A stretch of 64,000 nucleotides of DNA from Cellulosimicrobium protaetiae (GTDB taxonomy: Bacteria > Actinomycetota > Actinomycetes > Actinomycetales > Cellulomonadaceae), in NCBI RefSeq assembly GCF_009708005.2, contig NZ_CP052757.1, positions 2,728,001-2,792,000 on the forward strand, in the 5' to 3' direction. Each line of letters starts with the position of its first letter. The first letter of the stretch is position 1. Positions 1 to 9,700 of this stretch are shown piece by piece. A model generated the notes under the pieces. The model made no database searches. It was not told the DNA's origin and was given only the letters and a program-made list of their open reading frames with translations. A program made the translations under genes and the position numbers.

Positions 1-1244
1 CCGGACATCACGGCCGAGTGGAGGTCGTTGAGGATGTTCTGGACGATGGCGGTCTGGGTCGCGACCGGGTTCTCAGGACGGGTGTCGTGCGTCGAGAACG
101 CGAACTTCGACAGGTCGTCGCCGGGCACGCCGTCGAGCGCGAAGAAGGTCTCCGTGACCGCGTCGTTGGTGAGCGCGGGGGTGATCCCGATCTCGGCGAG
201 CGCCTGCGCGCCCTCCTCGCCGGCCGCGAACGCGAGGAAGTCCTTCGCGGCGGCGACCTTCGCCTCGTCGACCTTGGGGTTGATGCCGAGGCCGGTCGGG
301 TCGCCGAAGGTCACCGGCGTGGCGTCGGTGCCCGTGGTCGAGGCGTCGGCCTGCGGGATCGGCGCGATGCCCCACTCGAACTCGTTGGCCTCGCCCGACG
401 CCTGCTGCGCGATGAGGGTCGCGGTGTACCACGTGCCCATGGGCAGCATCGCGGCCTTCTGCAGCCCGAACTCACCCTGGTAGGTCAGGGTGTTCGTCGT
501 GATCGTGCCGAAGTCCACCTGCGCGCCGGCGTCCTGCAGGGCCAGGGCGCGCTCGTAGTACGGCGCGAGGTAGGAGTAGTCGCCCGAGAGCAGGTCGGCG
601 TCCTCGCCCTGGGCGAGCGCGAAGCCCTGGACCGTCGACTGCCAGTTGTGGAGGTAGGTGCCCTTCACCCCGTCGCCGGAGAGCGCCGCGGAGATGTCCT
701 GCGCGGCCTGGTCGTAGTCGTCCCACGTCCACGACCCGTCGGGCTCGGCGACGCCCGCCTGCGCGAAGAGGTCCTTGTCGTAGTACAGGACCCACGAGTC
801 CTGGCGATACGGCACCGCGTACGACTTGCCGTCCTCGGCCTCGTACTGGTCCAGGCCGCCCGTCGCCGGGTCCAGCTCGCCCACGACGTCGGACACGTCG
901 AGGAGCTGCGCGCCGTTCGAGTAGGTCACGAAGTCCTTGAGGTTCTTCAGGACGTACACGTCGGGCGCGGTGCCCGCGGCGAGGTCGGCGGTCATTGCCG
1001 TGGCGTAGTCGTTGCCCGCGGGGTACTCGACGACGTCGACCGTCACGTCGGGGTTCGCCTCGTGGTAGGCGTCGGCGAGGGTCTGGAACTCCGGCGTGGA
1101 GTCGAGGCTCCAGCCCGCCAGGGTGAGGGTGACGGGGCCGTCGGCCGTCGTCTCCGCACCACCGTCGGCGCCACCGCCGCAGGCCGTCAGGGTCAGGGCG
1201 ACGGCGGCGGTGGCACCGATCGCGATCGGGGTCGTGCGCTTCAT
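1..1244 (-). CDS. Sugar ABC transporter substrate-binding lipoprotein (partial, C-terminus outside window)
   Basis: N-terminal 414 residues of an extracellular solute-binding protein of the family 1 (maltose-binding-like) type, which captures a saccharide and hands it to an ABC permease. A lipoprotein signal ends in LTAC with the acylated Cys at residue 22, followed by a Gly-rich linker; segments such as PDVYVLKNL and YYDKDLFAQAGV are typical of the family. ATG at 1244 has AAGGAG about eight bases upstream. The gene lies 88 bases behind the DUF2264 gene on the same strand, so the permease genes are expected left of the window. The bound sugar is unknown; an oligosaccharide from the neighbouring galactan-type enzymes is an inference. 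Confidence 0.9.
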   Translation of the reverse strand, partial: MKRTTPIAIGATAAVALTLTACGGGADGGAETTADGPVTLTLAGWSLDSTPEFQTLADAYHEANPDVTVDVVEYPAGNDYATAMTADLAAGTAPDVYVLKNLKDFVTYSNGAQLLDVSDVVGELDPATGGLDQYEAEDGKSYAVPYRQDSWVLYYDKDLFAQAGVAEPDGSWTWDDYDQAAQDISAALSGDGVKGTYLHNWQSTVQGFALAQGEDADLLSGDYSYLAPYYERALALQDAGAQVDFGTITTNTLTYQGEFGLQKAAMLPMGTWYTATLIAQQASGEANEFEWGIAPIPQADASTTGTDATPVTFGDPTGLGINPKVDEAKVAAAKDFLAFAAGEEGAQALAEIGITPALTNDAVTETFFALDGVPGDDLSKFAFSTHDTRPENPVATQTAIVQNILNDLHSAVMS

Positions 1245-1268
1245 TCCTTGCTCTCCTTCGAGTTCGGC

Positions 1269-1284
1269 GGCCCGACGTCGGGCC
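1269..1284. repeat. 16-bp perfect palindrome between DUF2264 and binding-protein genes
   Basis: GGCCCGACGTCGGGCC is a perfect palindrome in the 88-base gap before the binding-protein gene. In RNA it could form a short hairpin just upstream of the ribosome binding site. Such intercistronic hairpins often let a binding protein be expressed differently from the rest of its operon, but the role here is a guess. Confidence 0.4.
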
Positions 1285-1332
1285 TGGTCCCGGCCCGGCT
1301 CCAGTCGCCGGTCGGGGTCGTCCGTGGGTGTG

Positions 1333-3282
1333 TCAGGGCAGGTCGGTGAGGGTCCGCTCGCCGTCCGGCCAGTGCACGACGGCAGCTCGGCCTGCCGCCG
1401 TGAGCTCGGGTGCCGGCACCGTGCGGCGCGGGACCGAGGGGAACGTGTCGCGGGGCGGGCCCGCGAGGGTGAGGAGCACGGCGCGCCAGCGTCCGGGCTC
1501 GACGGGCAGGTCGACCACGTCCACCGTGGACCGCGGGCCCAGCGGTGAGGCGTCGCCGCGGTGCTCGCGCCGTACGGCCGGGGCACCCGGCCCCAGCGCC
1601 ACGACGTCGGTGACGAGCCCGTCGCCCGCGACGACGGGCCAGCCGCCCACGCGCAGACGCAGGTCGTGAGGGTCGAGGCCTGCGGCGAGCTCGTCGACGC
1701 GCACGAGGCGCACCTCCCACGGCCCGCGCACGAACGAGACCACCGTGAGCGTGGCCGCGTCGGTCGCGACGCCCGGCAGCCCGGAGCCGTGGTCGCGCCC
1801 GTCCGTGTCGGCGTCGAGCCAGTGCGCGCGCGCCACGGAGCCCGAGACGCCGACGGGCACCCGGCCCGCGCTGTCGTCGACGCGCGTGTCGAGCGAGCGC
1901 CAGCCCGTGCGGTGCGTCGCGCGGCCGGCCGCGTCGACGAGCGTGACGCTCTGGTCGACGGGCGAGACGCGGCTCGCGAGGTCGGACCACGGCGCGGTCG
2001 CGGTCGAGTAGCCGAGGCGGGCGTAGAGCGGGGAGTCGCCGACGCGGTCGCCCTCGCGGGCGTGGTCGGTGCCGTGGTTGACGACGCGCACGACGCCGTC
2101 GGCGCGCGTCCCGCTGACGACCCAGCCGGGGGCGGCGACGGCGCGCAGCACGTCGCCGCGCTCGACGGGCAGCGGTTCCTCGGGCGTCGTCCACGCCGGG
2201 TGGTCGGCGGGCAGGGCGAGCCCGAGCAGACCCTTGCTCGCCCAGTACGGCGAGCCCGGACCGCTGTACGACTGCGAGATCGGCAGCCACTCGTGGTGCC
2301 AGCCCTGCGTGAGCAGGCCCCGCGCGTCGGGCGCGCCGTGGCGTGCGAAGTGGTCGACGACGCCGGACGCCGCACGGCGCAGCAGCCCGGGCGAGTGCGA
2401 CGGGACGTCGGCGATCGCGCCGACCCAGAACGGGGCGGCCGCGGCGAAGCGGTAGGTGAGCGAGCGCCCCTGCAGGAGCGGCGAGCCGTCGGCGCCGACG
2501 AGCGCGAGCGCGTCGTCGAGGAAGCGGTCGAGGAGCTGCACGTCGCGCTCGCGGCGCGGCGCGGCGAGGTCCTCGGCGCCCCGCATGCGGGCCCACAGCG
2601 TGGGGTACAGGTGCAGCGCCCAGCCGGCGTAGTGGTCGTAGGACCGCTCGTCGCCGTCGGCGAGCCAGCCGTCGGCGCGCACGAACGTGTCGTGCGTGGC
2701 GAGGTCCTCGGCCATCTCGTCGAGCGAGTGCGGGCCGCCGACGGAGCGCAGGAAGGTCTGCACGACGAGGCGGAACCAGACCCAGTTGATGCGCGGGTAG
2801 GTGTCGTCGCCGACGGCCTCCGCGAGGTAGTCGACGAGCTGCTCCTGCACGAGCGGCGACAGCCCGTCCCAGATCCACTCGCGCGTGAGGTCGAGCACGA
2901 GCGCGAGCGACGCGGCCTCGACCTTGGCCTGCGCGTGCTCCGAGAGGCGCAGCCACCGGTCGGGCGCGTGCGGGTCGGAGCCGGCGGCGAGGCCCTCGGC
3001 GTACCACTGGGCGTACCCGTGCGGGTCGGCGCCACGCTCGCCGGCGAGGCGGAACCCGGCGAGCAGGAACGTTCGCGCGAACCCCTCGAGGCCGTCGACC
3101 GCGCGGCCGTACCCGCCCTCGGGGCCGGGCAGCGTGATGCGGGCGTGCCCGGGGGAGGCGTAGGGGAGCGCGGACGCGAGCAGGTGGTCGCCGAACGCCG
3201 CCCACCGCGCACGGTCCCACCCGGTGAGGGGGTTCGTGGGGAGCGAGGCGGTCGGCTGCGACCGCGTGCTCTCGAACGTCAT
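1333..3282 (-). CDS. DUF2264 domain-containing protein
   Basis: 649-residue protein matching DUF2264 across its length. The start region LTGWDRARWAAFGDHLL, followed by PGPEGGYGRAVDGLEGFART, is the family signature. No signal peptide is seen, so it is probably cytoplasmic. DUF2264 proteins have an alpha-helical toroid-like N-terminal part and are commonly found in carbohydrate-utilisation loci; the reaction is not established. ATG at 3282 has GGAGG five bases upstream. It is transcribed divergently from the heparinase-like gene and is the first gene of an operon continuing into the sugar-binding lipoprotein. A role in processing imported oligosaccharides is inferred from context. Confidence 0.85.
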   Translation of the reverse strand: MTFESTRSQPTASLPTNPLTGWDRARWAAFGDHLLASALPYASPGHARITLPGPEGGYGRAVDGLEGFARTFLLAGFRLAGERGADPHGYAQWYAEGLAAGSDPHAPDRWLRLSEHAQAKVEAASLALVLDLTREWIWDGLSPLVQEQLVDYLAEAVGDDTYPRINWVWFRLVVQTFLRSVGGPHSLDEMAEDLATHDTFVRADGWLADGDERSYDHYAGWALHLYPTLWARMRGAEDLAAPRRERDVQLLDRFLDDALALVGADGSPLLQGRSLTYRFAAAAPFWVGAIADVPSHSPGLLRRAASGVVDHFARHGAPDARGLLTQGWHHEWLPISQSYSGPGSPYWASKGLLGLALPADHPAWTTPEEPLPVERGDVLRAVAAPGWVVSGTRADGVVRVVNHGTDHAREGDRVGDSPLYARLGYSTATAPWSDLASRVSPVDQSVTLVDAAGRATHRTGWRSLDTRVDDSAGRVPVGVSGSVARAHWLDADTDGRDHGSGLPGVATDAATLTVVSFVRGPWEVRLVRVDELAAGLDPHDLRLRVGGWPVVAGDGLVTDVVALGPGAPAVRREHRGDASPLGPRSTVDVVDLPVEPGRWRAVLLTLAGPPRDTFPSVPRRTVPAPELTAAGRAAVVHWPDGERTLTDLP

Positions 3283-3465
3283 CGTGTCCTCCGTCGTGCG
3301 CCGTGCCTCCGTGCGCGGCGGTCTGTCGTGCTCGTGATGCGGGTCACGGTGTGTGACCGCTCACCGAACACGTTCGGAGTCAATCGCTCAGAAACGGACG
3401 CTGTCAAGTGCGTGCCTATTCTGTTATGATCGTTTCTGATCGTGCTACCGCCTCGACGGAGAGAG
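3283..3465. promoter_or_regulatory. Divergent promoter/operator region of the polysaccharide locus
   Basis: This gap separates the divergent DUF2264 and heparinase-like genes and is visibly richer in AT. It holds an inverted repeat CCGAAC-AC-GTTCGG (3364-3377), a -10-like TATGAT (3425-3430) serving the rightward gene, and a GATCGT direct repeat (3428-3433 and 3438-3443). ATGATCG (3426-3432) overlaps the -10 element and recurs before the GH43-like gene. A TTGACA reads leftward at 3407-3402, but no good -10 follows it. Binding by the DeoR/LacI-type regulator encoded at 5499 is an inference. Confidence 0.45.
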
Positions 3466-5502
3466 ATGTTCACGCCCTTCACCGGCCCGCTCGCCGCGGC
3501 CTTCGACGGCCGGACCGGCGACGCCCCCGCGCGCCGCGACGCCCTCGCGTCCCTGCTCGTCGACCCCGCGCACGCCCTGCCCGTCCCGCCCGCGACCGAC
3601 CGATCGGCCTGGTCGCGGGGCGAGGGGCGCGCCGACCGCGAGACCGTGGCGGCGGTGCTGGCCCGGGCGCGCGACGACCTCGGCACGCCGTGGCCGCTGC
3701 CGCTCGCGAGCACCGCCGCGCGGCTGCACCGCGACGGCAACCGGACGGCGCACGAGGAGCTGGTCTTCACCCGTCAGCAGCGTCTGTCGCGCGCGGTCGT
3801 TGCGGCCGCCGTCACGGGCGAGGACGTCTGGCTCGACGAGGTCGCCGACGGCGTGTTGGCACTGTGCGAGCAGTCGTCGTGGTGCTGGCCGGCGCACGAC
3901 GACGCGTTCGCGACCCGCGGCTGGGTCGTCCCGGACACGGACCGCCCCTACCTCGACCTCGGCGCCGGGGAGGTGGTCGGCCAGCTCGCCTGGACCGACC
4001 ACGTGCTCGGCGACCTCCTCCAGGTGCGCTACCCGGGCCTGCGCGAGCGCGTGCGGGCCGAGGCACGACGCCGCGTGGTCGATCCCTTCGTCGAGCGGCG
4101 CGACTGGCACTGGATCGGCCTCGACGGCGACGTGCACAACTGGAACCCCTGGATCCACGGCAACGTCCTCGTGGCTGCCCTGCGCCTGCTCGACGACCCC
4201 GCCGACGCCGCGCTGCGCGCGCACGTCGTGGAGCTCGCGGTCGAGGGCCTGGACCGGTACGTCGCCGTCCTGCCCGTCGACGGCGCGATCGACGAGGGCT
4301 ACGAGTACTGGTGGAACGGTGCGTGCCGGGCGCTGGAGGCCCTCGACGTGCTCGCGCACGCCACCGGCGGCGCGCTCGACGCGCTCGACCCGGCGGCCCC
4401 CGTGCGCGCGCTGCGGGCGACCGTCGCGTTCCCGCACCGCATGCACCTGGGCGGCGACTGGTACCTCGACCTCGCCGACGGGCGCGCGCGCCCGCCGGTC
4501 GAGCAGCCCTGGCACGCGCTGCACCGTGCCGCGCGCCGGGCCGGCGACGAGGACGCGCGCCGCCACGCGGCGTCGTACCGGGTGCCGGGCGCACCCGTCG
4601 CGGACGAGACCGCGGGCCTGGCGCGGCTCCTGCGCGCCCTGACTGACGACGCGTGGCTCGCCGCGGCGCCGGCCGCGGCGCCCCTGCCGCGCGACGTGTG
4701 GCTCGGCTCCACGCAGGTGCTCCTCGCGCGCGAGCGCGCCGGCAGCCCACGCGGGCTGACGCTGGCGGTCAAGGGCGGGCACAACGGCGAGCACCACAAC
4801 CACAACGACGTCGGCTCGTTCGTCGTCGCGACCGACGGGGTGCCCGTCCTCGTCGACGCGGGCCGCCCCACGTACACGGCGCAGACGTTCGGGCCCGACC
4901 GGTACGCGATCTGGACCATGCAGAGCTCGTGGCACAACGTGCCCGAGGTCGCGGGCACCCCGCAGGAGGCAGGTGAGCGGTTCGCCGCGCGCGACGTGGC
5001 CGTGGGGGACGGCGAGCTGTCGCTCGACCTCGCGGGCGCGTACCCGGTCCTCGGGCCGGCGTCGTGGCGCCGGGCCGCGCGGCTCGAGCGCGACGCCACG
5101 CCCGTCCGGGTCGTGGTCGACGACGAGTGGGACCTCGGCCCGGCCGCGTCGGCCGTCGTGCACCTCGTGCTCGCGGGCGACGTGAGGACCGCGCCCGGCG
5201 AGGCGCGCGTCGTCCCGCTCGACGGCGCGACCCCCGTCGTCGTGCGCTGGCCCGCGGACGTCCCGGTCGACGTGACCGTGCGCGAGCTCGACGACCCCAT
5301 GCTCACCGGTGTCTGGGGCGAGCGCCTGACGCGCCTCGCGCTCGACGCGACCGGCCGCGGACGCCTGCGGGTCGTCGTCGAGCAGGACGACACGCCGGGG
5401 CCTGCGACGCCCAGGACGCCCGCCGGGGGGCTGACCACCGGCATCATCGACCCGACCGGTGGCACCGATGCCGCCGGGACCACCCAGGAGGGGGCACCGT
5501 GA
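3466..5502 (+). CDS. Heparinase II/III family protein
   Basis: 678-residue protein of the heparinase II/III type: an alpha-helical toroid N-terminal half and a beta-rich C-terminal half. The catalytic-region signature EHHNHNDVGSF lies near residue 445, followed by VDAGRPTY and a Trp/His-rich stretch. Family members are polysaccharide lyases acting on uronic-acid-containing glycans. No signal peptide is present, so an intracellular oligosaccharide lyase is likely. ATG at 3466 is preferred over the in-frame GTG at 3442 because GGAGAG lies just before it, although the spacing is short. Its stop overlaps the next gene's GTG by four bases (GTGA). Uronate-capped galactan oligosaccharides are a possible substrate but unproven. 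Confidence 0.85.
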   Translation: MFTPFTGPLAAAFDGRTGDAPARRDALASLLVDPAHALPVPPATDRSAWSRGEGRADRETVAAVLARARDDLGTPWPLPLASTAARLHRDGNRTAHEELVFTRQQRLSRAVVAAAVTGEDVWLDEVADGVLALCEQSSWCWPAHDDAFATRGWVVPDTDRPYLDLGAGEVVGQLAWTDHVLGDLLQVRYPGLRERVRAEARRRVVDPFVERRDWHWIGLDGDVHNWNPWIHGNVLVAALRLLDDPADAALRAHVVELAVEGLDRYVAVLPVDGAIDEGYEYWWNGACRALEALDVLAHATGGALDALDPAAPVRALRATVAFPHRMHLGGDWYLDLADGRARPPVEQPWHALHRAARRAGDEDARRHAASYRVPGAPVADETAGLARLLRALTDDAWLAAAPAAAPLPRDVWLGSTQVLLARERAGSPRGLTLAVKGGHNGEHHNHNDVGSFVVATDGVPVLVDAGRPTYTAQTFGPDRYAIWTMQSSWHNVPEVAGTPQEAGERFAARDVAVGDGELSLDLAGAYPVLGPASWRRAARLERDATPVRVVVDDEWDLGPAASAVVHLVLAGDVRTAPGEARVVPLDGATPVVVRWPADVPVDVTVRELDDPMLTGVWGERLTRLALDATGRGRLRVVVEQDDTPGPATPRTPAGGLTTGIIDPTGGTDAAGTTQEGAP

Positions 5503-6605
5503 CCACGGAGGAGATGCAGCGGGCACCGCTCGCCGCGGAGCGCCGGGCGCACCTGCTCGCGTCGCTCGAGCGCGACGGCGTCGTGCGCGTCGCGGACCTG
5601 ACGGAGGAGCTCGGCGTGACGGCCGTGACCGTCCGCCGCGACATCGCCCAGCTCGAGCGCGAGGGCCTCCTGGCCCGCGTGCACGGCGGCGCGGTGCCGG
5701 TGGACGGCAAGGAAGGGACGCCCGACCGCGCCCCGACCGCGACGATCGGCGTGCTCGTGCCGTCGCTCGACTACTACTGGCCGGGCGTCGTGCGCGGCAT
5801 GGAGGAGGAGGCGCGCCGGCACGGGCTGCGGGTCGTGCTGCGGGGGTCGTCGTACGAGGCGGCGGACGAGCGTCCGGCGCTCGAACGCCTCGTCGCGGCG
5901 GAGAACCTGCGCGGCCTCGTGCTTGCGCCCCGCACCGACAGCCCGCACGCGCAGGAGCTCGTGCAGTGGCTCGCGCGCACCGAGGTGCCGTCCGTGCTCG
6001 TCGAGCGCGAGGCCGCGCTCGCGCCGCACCGCGAGGCGCTCGAGTCCGTGGTCTCCGACCACGCGCTCGGGGCGCTCATGGCCGTCCACCACCTCGCGGA
6101 CCTCGGCCACCGGCGGGTCGGCCTCGTCATCTCCCGGCAGTCCCCGACGTCGCGCAAGATCGCGGCCGGCTGGCGCGCGGCGTGCGCCGACCTCGGCCTG
6201 TCGTCCGAGGAGCACTTCGAACGGCTCGCCCCGGACCGTCACCGGCCCGAGTTCGCGAAGGCGATCGAGGAGGTCGTCGACACGGCCGTCGCCTCCGGCA
6301 CCACGGCGCTGCTGGCGCACTCCGACCCGGAGGCGTTCGCGATCGTGCAGAACGCGCAGGACCGCGGGCTCTCCGTCCCGGGCGACCTCTCGGTCGTCTC
6401 CTACGACGACGAGGTCGCCGGTCTCTTCAGCCCCGCGCTCACCGCGGTGCGCCCACCGCGGGCCGCCGTCGGGCACGCCGCCGTCGACCTGCTGGCGCGG
6501 CGGCTCGCCGACCCGTCGCGACCGGTGCACCGCGTCGCGATCAGCCCGAGGCTCGTGGTGCGGGAGTCGACCGGTCCCGTCGCACCCTCGGCACGCCGGA
6601 CCTGA
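5499..6605 (+). CDS. Transcriptional regulator with DeoR-type HTH and LacI-type sugar-sensing domain
   Basis: 368 residues. Residues about 5-65 form a DeoR-family winged helix, with the signature VTVRRDIAQLEREGLLARVH and the HGGAV that ends DeoR HTH domains. Residues about 75-360 are a periplasmic-binding-protein-like sensor of the LacI/GalR kind (IGVLVPSLDYYWPGVVRGM, then GHRRVGLV and SVVSYDDE). LacI proteins usually carry a different HTH, so this is a chimeric regulator. GTG at 5499 follows AGGAGGGG and overlaps the heparinase stop. It is likely the local sugar-responsive repressor; the ATGATCG/CGATCAT sites before the catabolic genes are candidate operators. Confidence 0.88.
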   Translation: MTTEEMQRAPLAAERRAHLLASLERDGVVRVADLTEELGVTAVTVRRDIAQLEREGLLARVHGGAVPVDGKEGTPDRAPTATIGVLVPSLDYYWPGVVRGMEEEARRHGLRVVLRGSSYEAADERPALERLVAAENLRGLVLAPRTDSPHAQELVQWLARTEVPSVLVEREAALAPHREALESVVSDHALGALMAVHHLADLGHRRVGLVISRQSPTSRKIAAGWRAACADLGLSSEEHFERLAPDRHRPEFAKAIEEVVDTAVASGTTALLAHSDPEAFAIVQNAQDRGLSVPGDLSVVSYDDEVAGLFSPALTAVRPPRAAVGHAAVDLLARRLADPSRPVHRVAISPRLVVRESTGPVAPSARRT

Positions 6606-6623
6606 CCCGACCCGTCCCGGGTA

Positions 6624-6665
6624 CGGCTCACCCCTCGCACCCAGGTCGGGGCGAGGGGTGAGCCG
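6624..6665. terminator. Bidirectional terminator hairpin
   Basis: CGGCTCACCCCTCGC (6624-6638) and its exact complement GCGAGGGGTGAGCCG (6651-6665) flank a 12-base loop, a perfect 15-bp stem between the convergent regulator and GH59 genes. There is no long U-tract, as is common in high-GC actinobacteria. Confidence 0.8.
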
Positions 6666-6711
6666 CATCGGACGGTCTGTGCCGGTCCCGTGGCCGGGCC
6701 CGGCGCGGGAC

Positions 6712-9700
6712 TCAGCAGGTGGGCGCCGGGTGGGCGACCTCCTCGACGCTCTCGCGGTCGTCGTCGCCCGTCGTGCGGGCGGTCACGGTCGCGGTGCCCT
6801 CGGTGGGCGTCGACCGCACGGCGAACGACTGGTACGCGCTCGTACCGGGCGCGACGGCCGTGAACGACCTGGACCCGTACGCGGTCTCGACGTCGACGTC
6901 GAGCGCGACGTCGTCGTCGTTGGTCACGCGCACCGCGAGGTACGGCTTGCCCGCGAGGCAGCGCGTCTCGACGACGGCGGTCGTGGCGACCCCGAGGTCG
7001 GCCACCTCGCCCGCGACGGCGACCCACGACAGGACCGGTGCCTCGGTGCCGCCGTCGTTCGCCACGGAGTACGTGACGACCGTCTGCTCGGTGAGCGTGA
7101 ACTCGCCCGAGAGCACCTGCGAGCGCCCGAGGCTGCCGTTGGGGAACGCGACCTTGCCGACGGGCATCGTGACGGCCTGGCCGTCGGCCCCGGTCCACGA
7201 GACCGAGGTCTGCATGTTCCGTGCCTTGCCGCTGCCCACGTTCCACCACTCGGTGTGGCCCGAGGACACGGTGTACGTGCCCGCGGGGAGCGTGAACCGG
7301 TACTGCAGCGGCGTGGCCGCGCCGGAGGTGTACCAGCCCGTCTCGCGCGTCTTGTCGTACGGGGACTGGTTCAGCAGGCCCTTCGCGGAGTAGCTCGCGA
7401 CCCGGCCCCAGCCGCGGTCGGCCGACCACGCGGCGTCGGCCTCGGCGTTGCGCAGCGCGCCGCCCGCGGCCTCGACGTGGCTCTTCACGGCGCCGAACGC
7501 CGAGGACGCCGGGACGGCGGGGGCGTTCGCGTCGACGAAGTACCGGACGCCGTCCGGCACGACCTCGACCTGGGCGGAGACGGCGAGCGACTCGTTGTCG
7601 ACGAATGTCCCCGTGACGGTCGCCATCGCGTACGGGGTGTCGAACGCGCCCGCGGGCACGAACCACTCGACGGGGGCGTCGATCGTCGTGCCGGCCTGCG
7701 ACGTCGCGCGGACCGTGGCGGGCAGCTCGGGCGCCTCGCCGACCGTGGTCGCGAGGCGCGCGACGGGCGTCGCGACCGTGACCGGCGTCGTCTCCGGGTC
7801 GGTGACGACCGGGTCCGCGCCGCCGACGAGCACGTCGACGCCGTCGAGCGTGAACGTGCCGCTGCGCACCGTGACGGTCACGGTGTGCGGCGTCGACCCG
7901 TCGAGGCCGCGCTGCCAGTACGACGTCTGGCGGTCGCCGGTCGCGCCGACGTCCACCGTGCGCACCGGCTGGTCGTCGACCGCGACGTCGATCGTCGCGG
8001 CGGCCGTCGCGCCGAACAGGTTGAACCCGGTGCCCTCGACCTCGAAGACGGCCGAGCGCCCCGCGGACAGCACGTGCTGCGTGCGGTTGAGGTGCGCGTA
8101 GCCGGCCTGCGTGTACGAGAAGCCGCCGGGGTAGGCGATGCGCGAGTCGGCGTCGTCGATCTTCGTCGACTCCCACGCCTGGCCCTCGATCGGGGTGATC
8201 GCCAGGTCGTCGTACTCGGTGTTGTAGTAGCCGCTCACGAGCGAGACGCGGCCCGTGAGGACCGGGTTCGCGCTCGCGTCGACGTAGCGGGCGAGCGGCT
8301 CGCCGTCGAGCGTGACGGTGATGACGGTGTCGCGCGCCTCGACGGACAGCGCGTGCCACGCGTCGGCGTCGAACCCCGCGACCGTGCCCGACGCGACCGC
8401 GGTGCCGAGCTTGCGCAGCTGCCACGACCCGTCGGCGTGGACGCGCACCGCGTACGTCGCGAGGTCCTCGCCCGTGGGCAGGAGCTGGCGCACGCCGAGG
8501 CCCGCGAAGTTCGCGAGCGACGCGTCGCGCACCTGCGTGTCGAGCCGGAAGTCGACGGACGCCGTGTAGTTCGCCCACGAGTGGTCGCCCAGCTGGGTGG
8601 CCGGGGGAGCGGTGGACGGGCGGTCCTGCGCGTGGCTGCCCCACACGTCCCACGTGAAGCCGCGGTTCTCGGCGTGGATCTTCTGCACGAGCACGTTGCC
8701 GCGCTCGCCGTCGCGCTCCTCGACCTCGAACGCACCGTTCTGGTCGGCCGTGTACCGCGGCGAGCCGCCGCGGCGCTCGACGTAGCCCATCGACGTGCCG
8801 TGGACGTCGGTCTCCGGGTAGCCGGCGTACTCGAAGTCGTCGGTGTACGGCAGCTCGAGCACGGTGTCCTGCACCGGGGAGGCGTAGTCGGCGCGGTCGT
8901 AGGCCTGCGTGGTGCCCTCGACGCCGAGGGGCAGGGTCGAGAGCGTCTGGATCGAGTAGGGCGCGATCTCGACCTGGTAGACCGCGTACTCCGTGCCGTC
9001 GACGGTCTCCGTGCGCACCGGCTCGACGTGGCCCGTGGGCCGCAGCCAGTTCGCGTCGTACTTCTCGTCGGCGTCCGGGCCGCGCGTCTCCCACACCGTC
9101 AGGGGCCGCGGCTCGCCGAGGTTGGCGACCTTGACCTCGAAGTGGCGCGCGGTCTTCGTGTTGTTCGCGTGCACCTGCGTGAAGTCCGGCTCGCCGCCGT
9201 CCGCGGCGGGCGTGCGCAGCGTCATGTACGTGCGGGTCGAGGTGTCGACGTTCGTGCCGCCGTCGCCCTTGGTCCCGTCGCCGTACGTGGCGCCCTCGAC
9301 GTACTCCCAGCCGGTCTCGGCGAACTGGTGGAAGTGCCGCACGAGCGCGACGCCGACGCCGCCCTCGTAGTAGCCCGACCACGGGTCGGACGCGCGGACG
9401 AGGTGCTTGGGCGAGTACTGCGTGCCCTCGTACATCGCGCTCACCGCGGGCTGGAACAGGAACGACGTCATGTGCGCCGGGTGCTCGCCCGCGCCGCTCC
9501 AGCGGTAGGCGTTGATGAACCGGTCCGCGATGTCGACGGCGCCCACGGTGCCGCCGAGGCCGCCGCGCGCGGGGTCGGCGTTGACGCGGTACTCGGGGTC
9601 GATCATCGGGGCGACGCCCTCGGAGTACAGCACCTCCATGCCGTACTCCTTGTTGAGGCGCGTGAGGTTCGGCCCGCCGGCGATGTCGTAGTGGTAGCCG

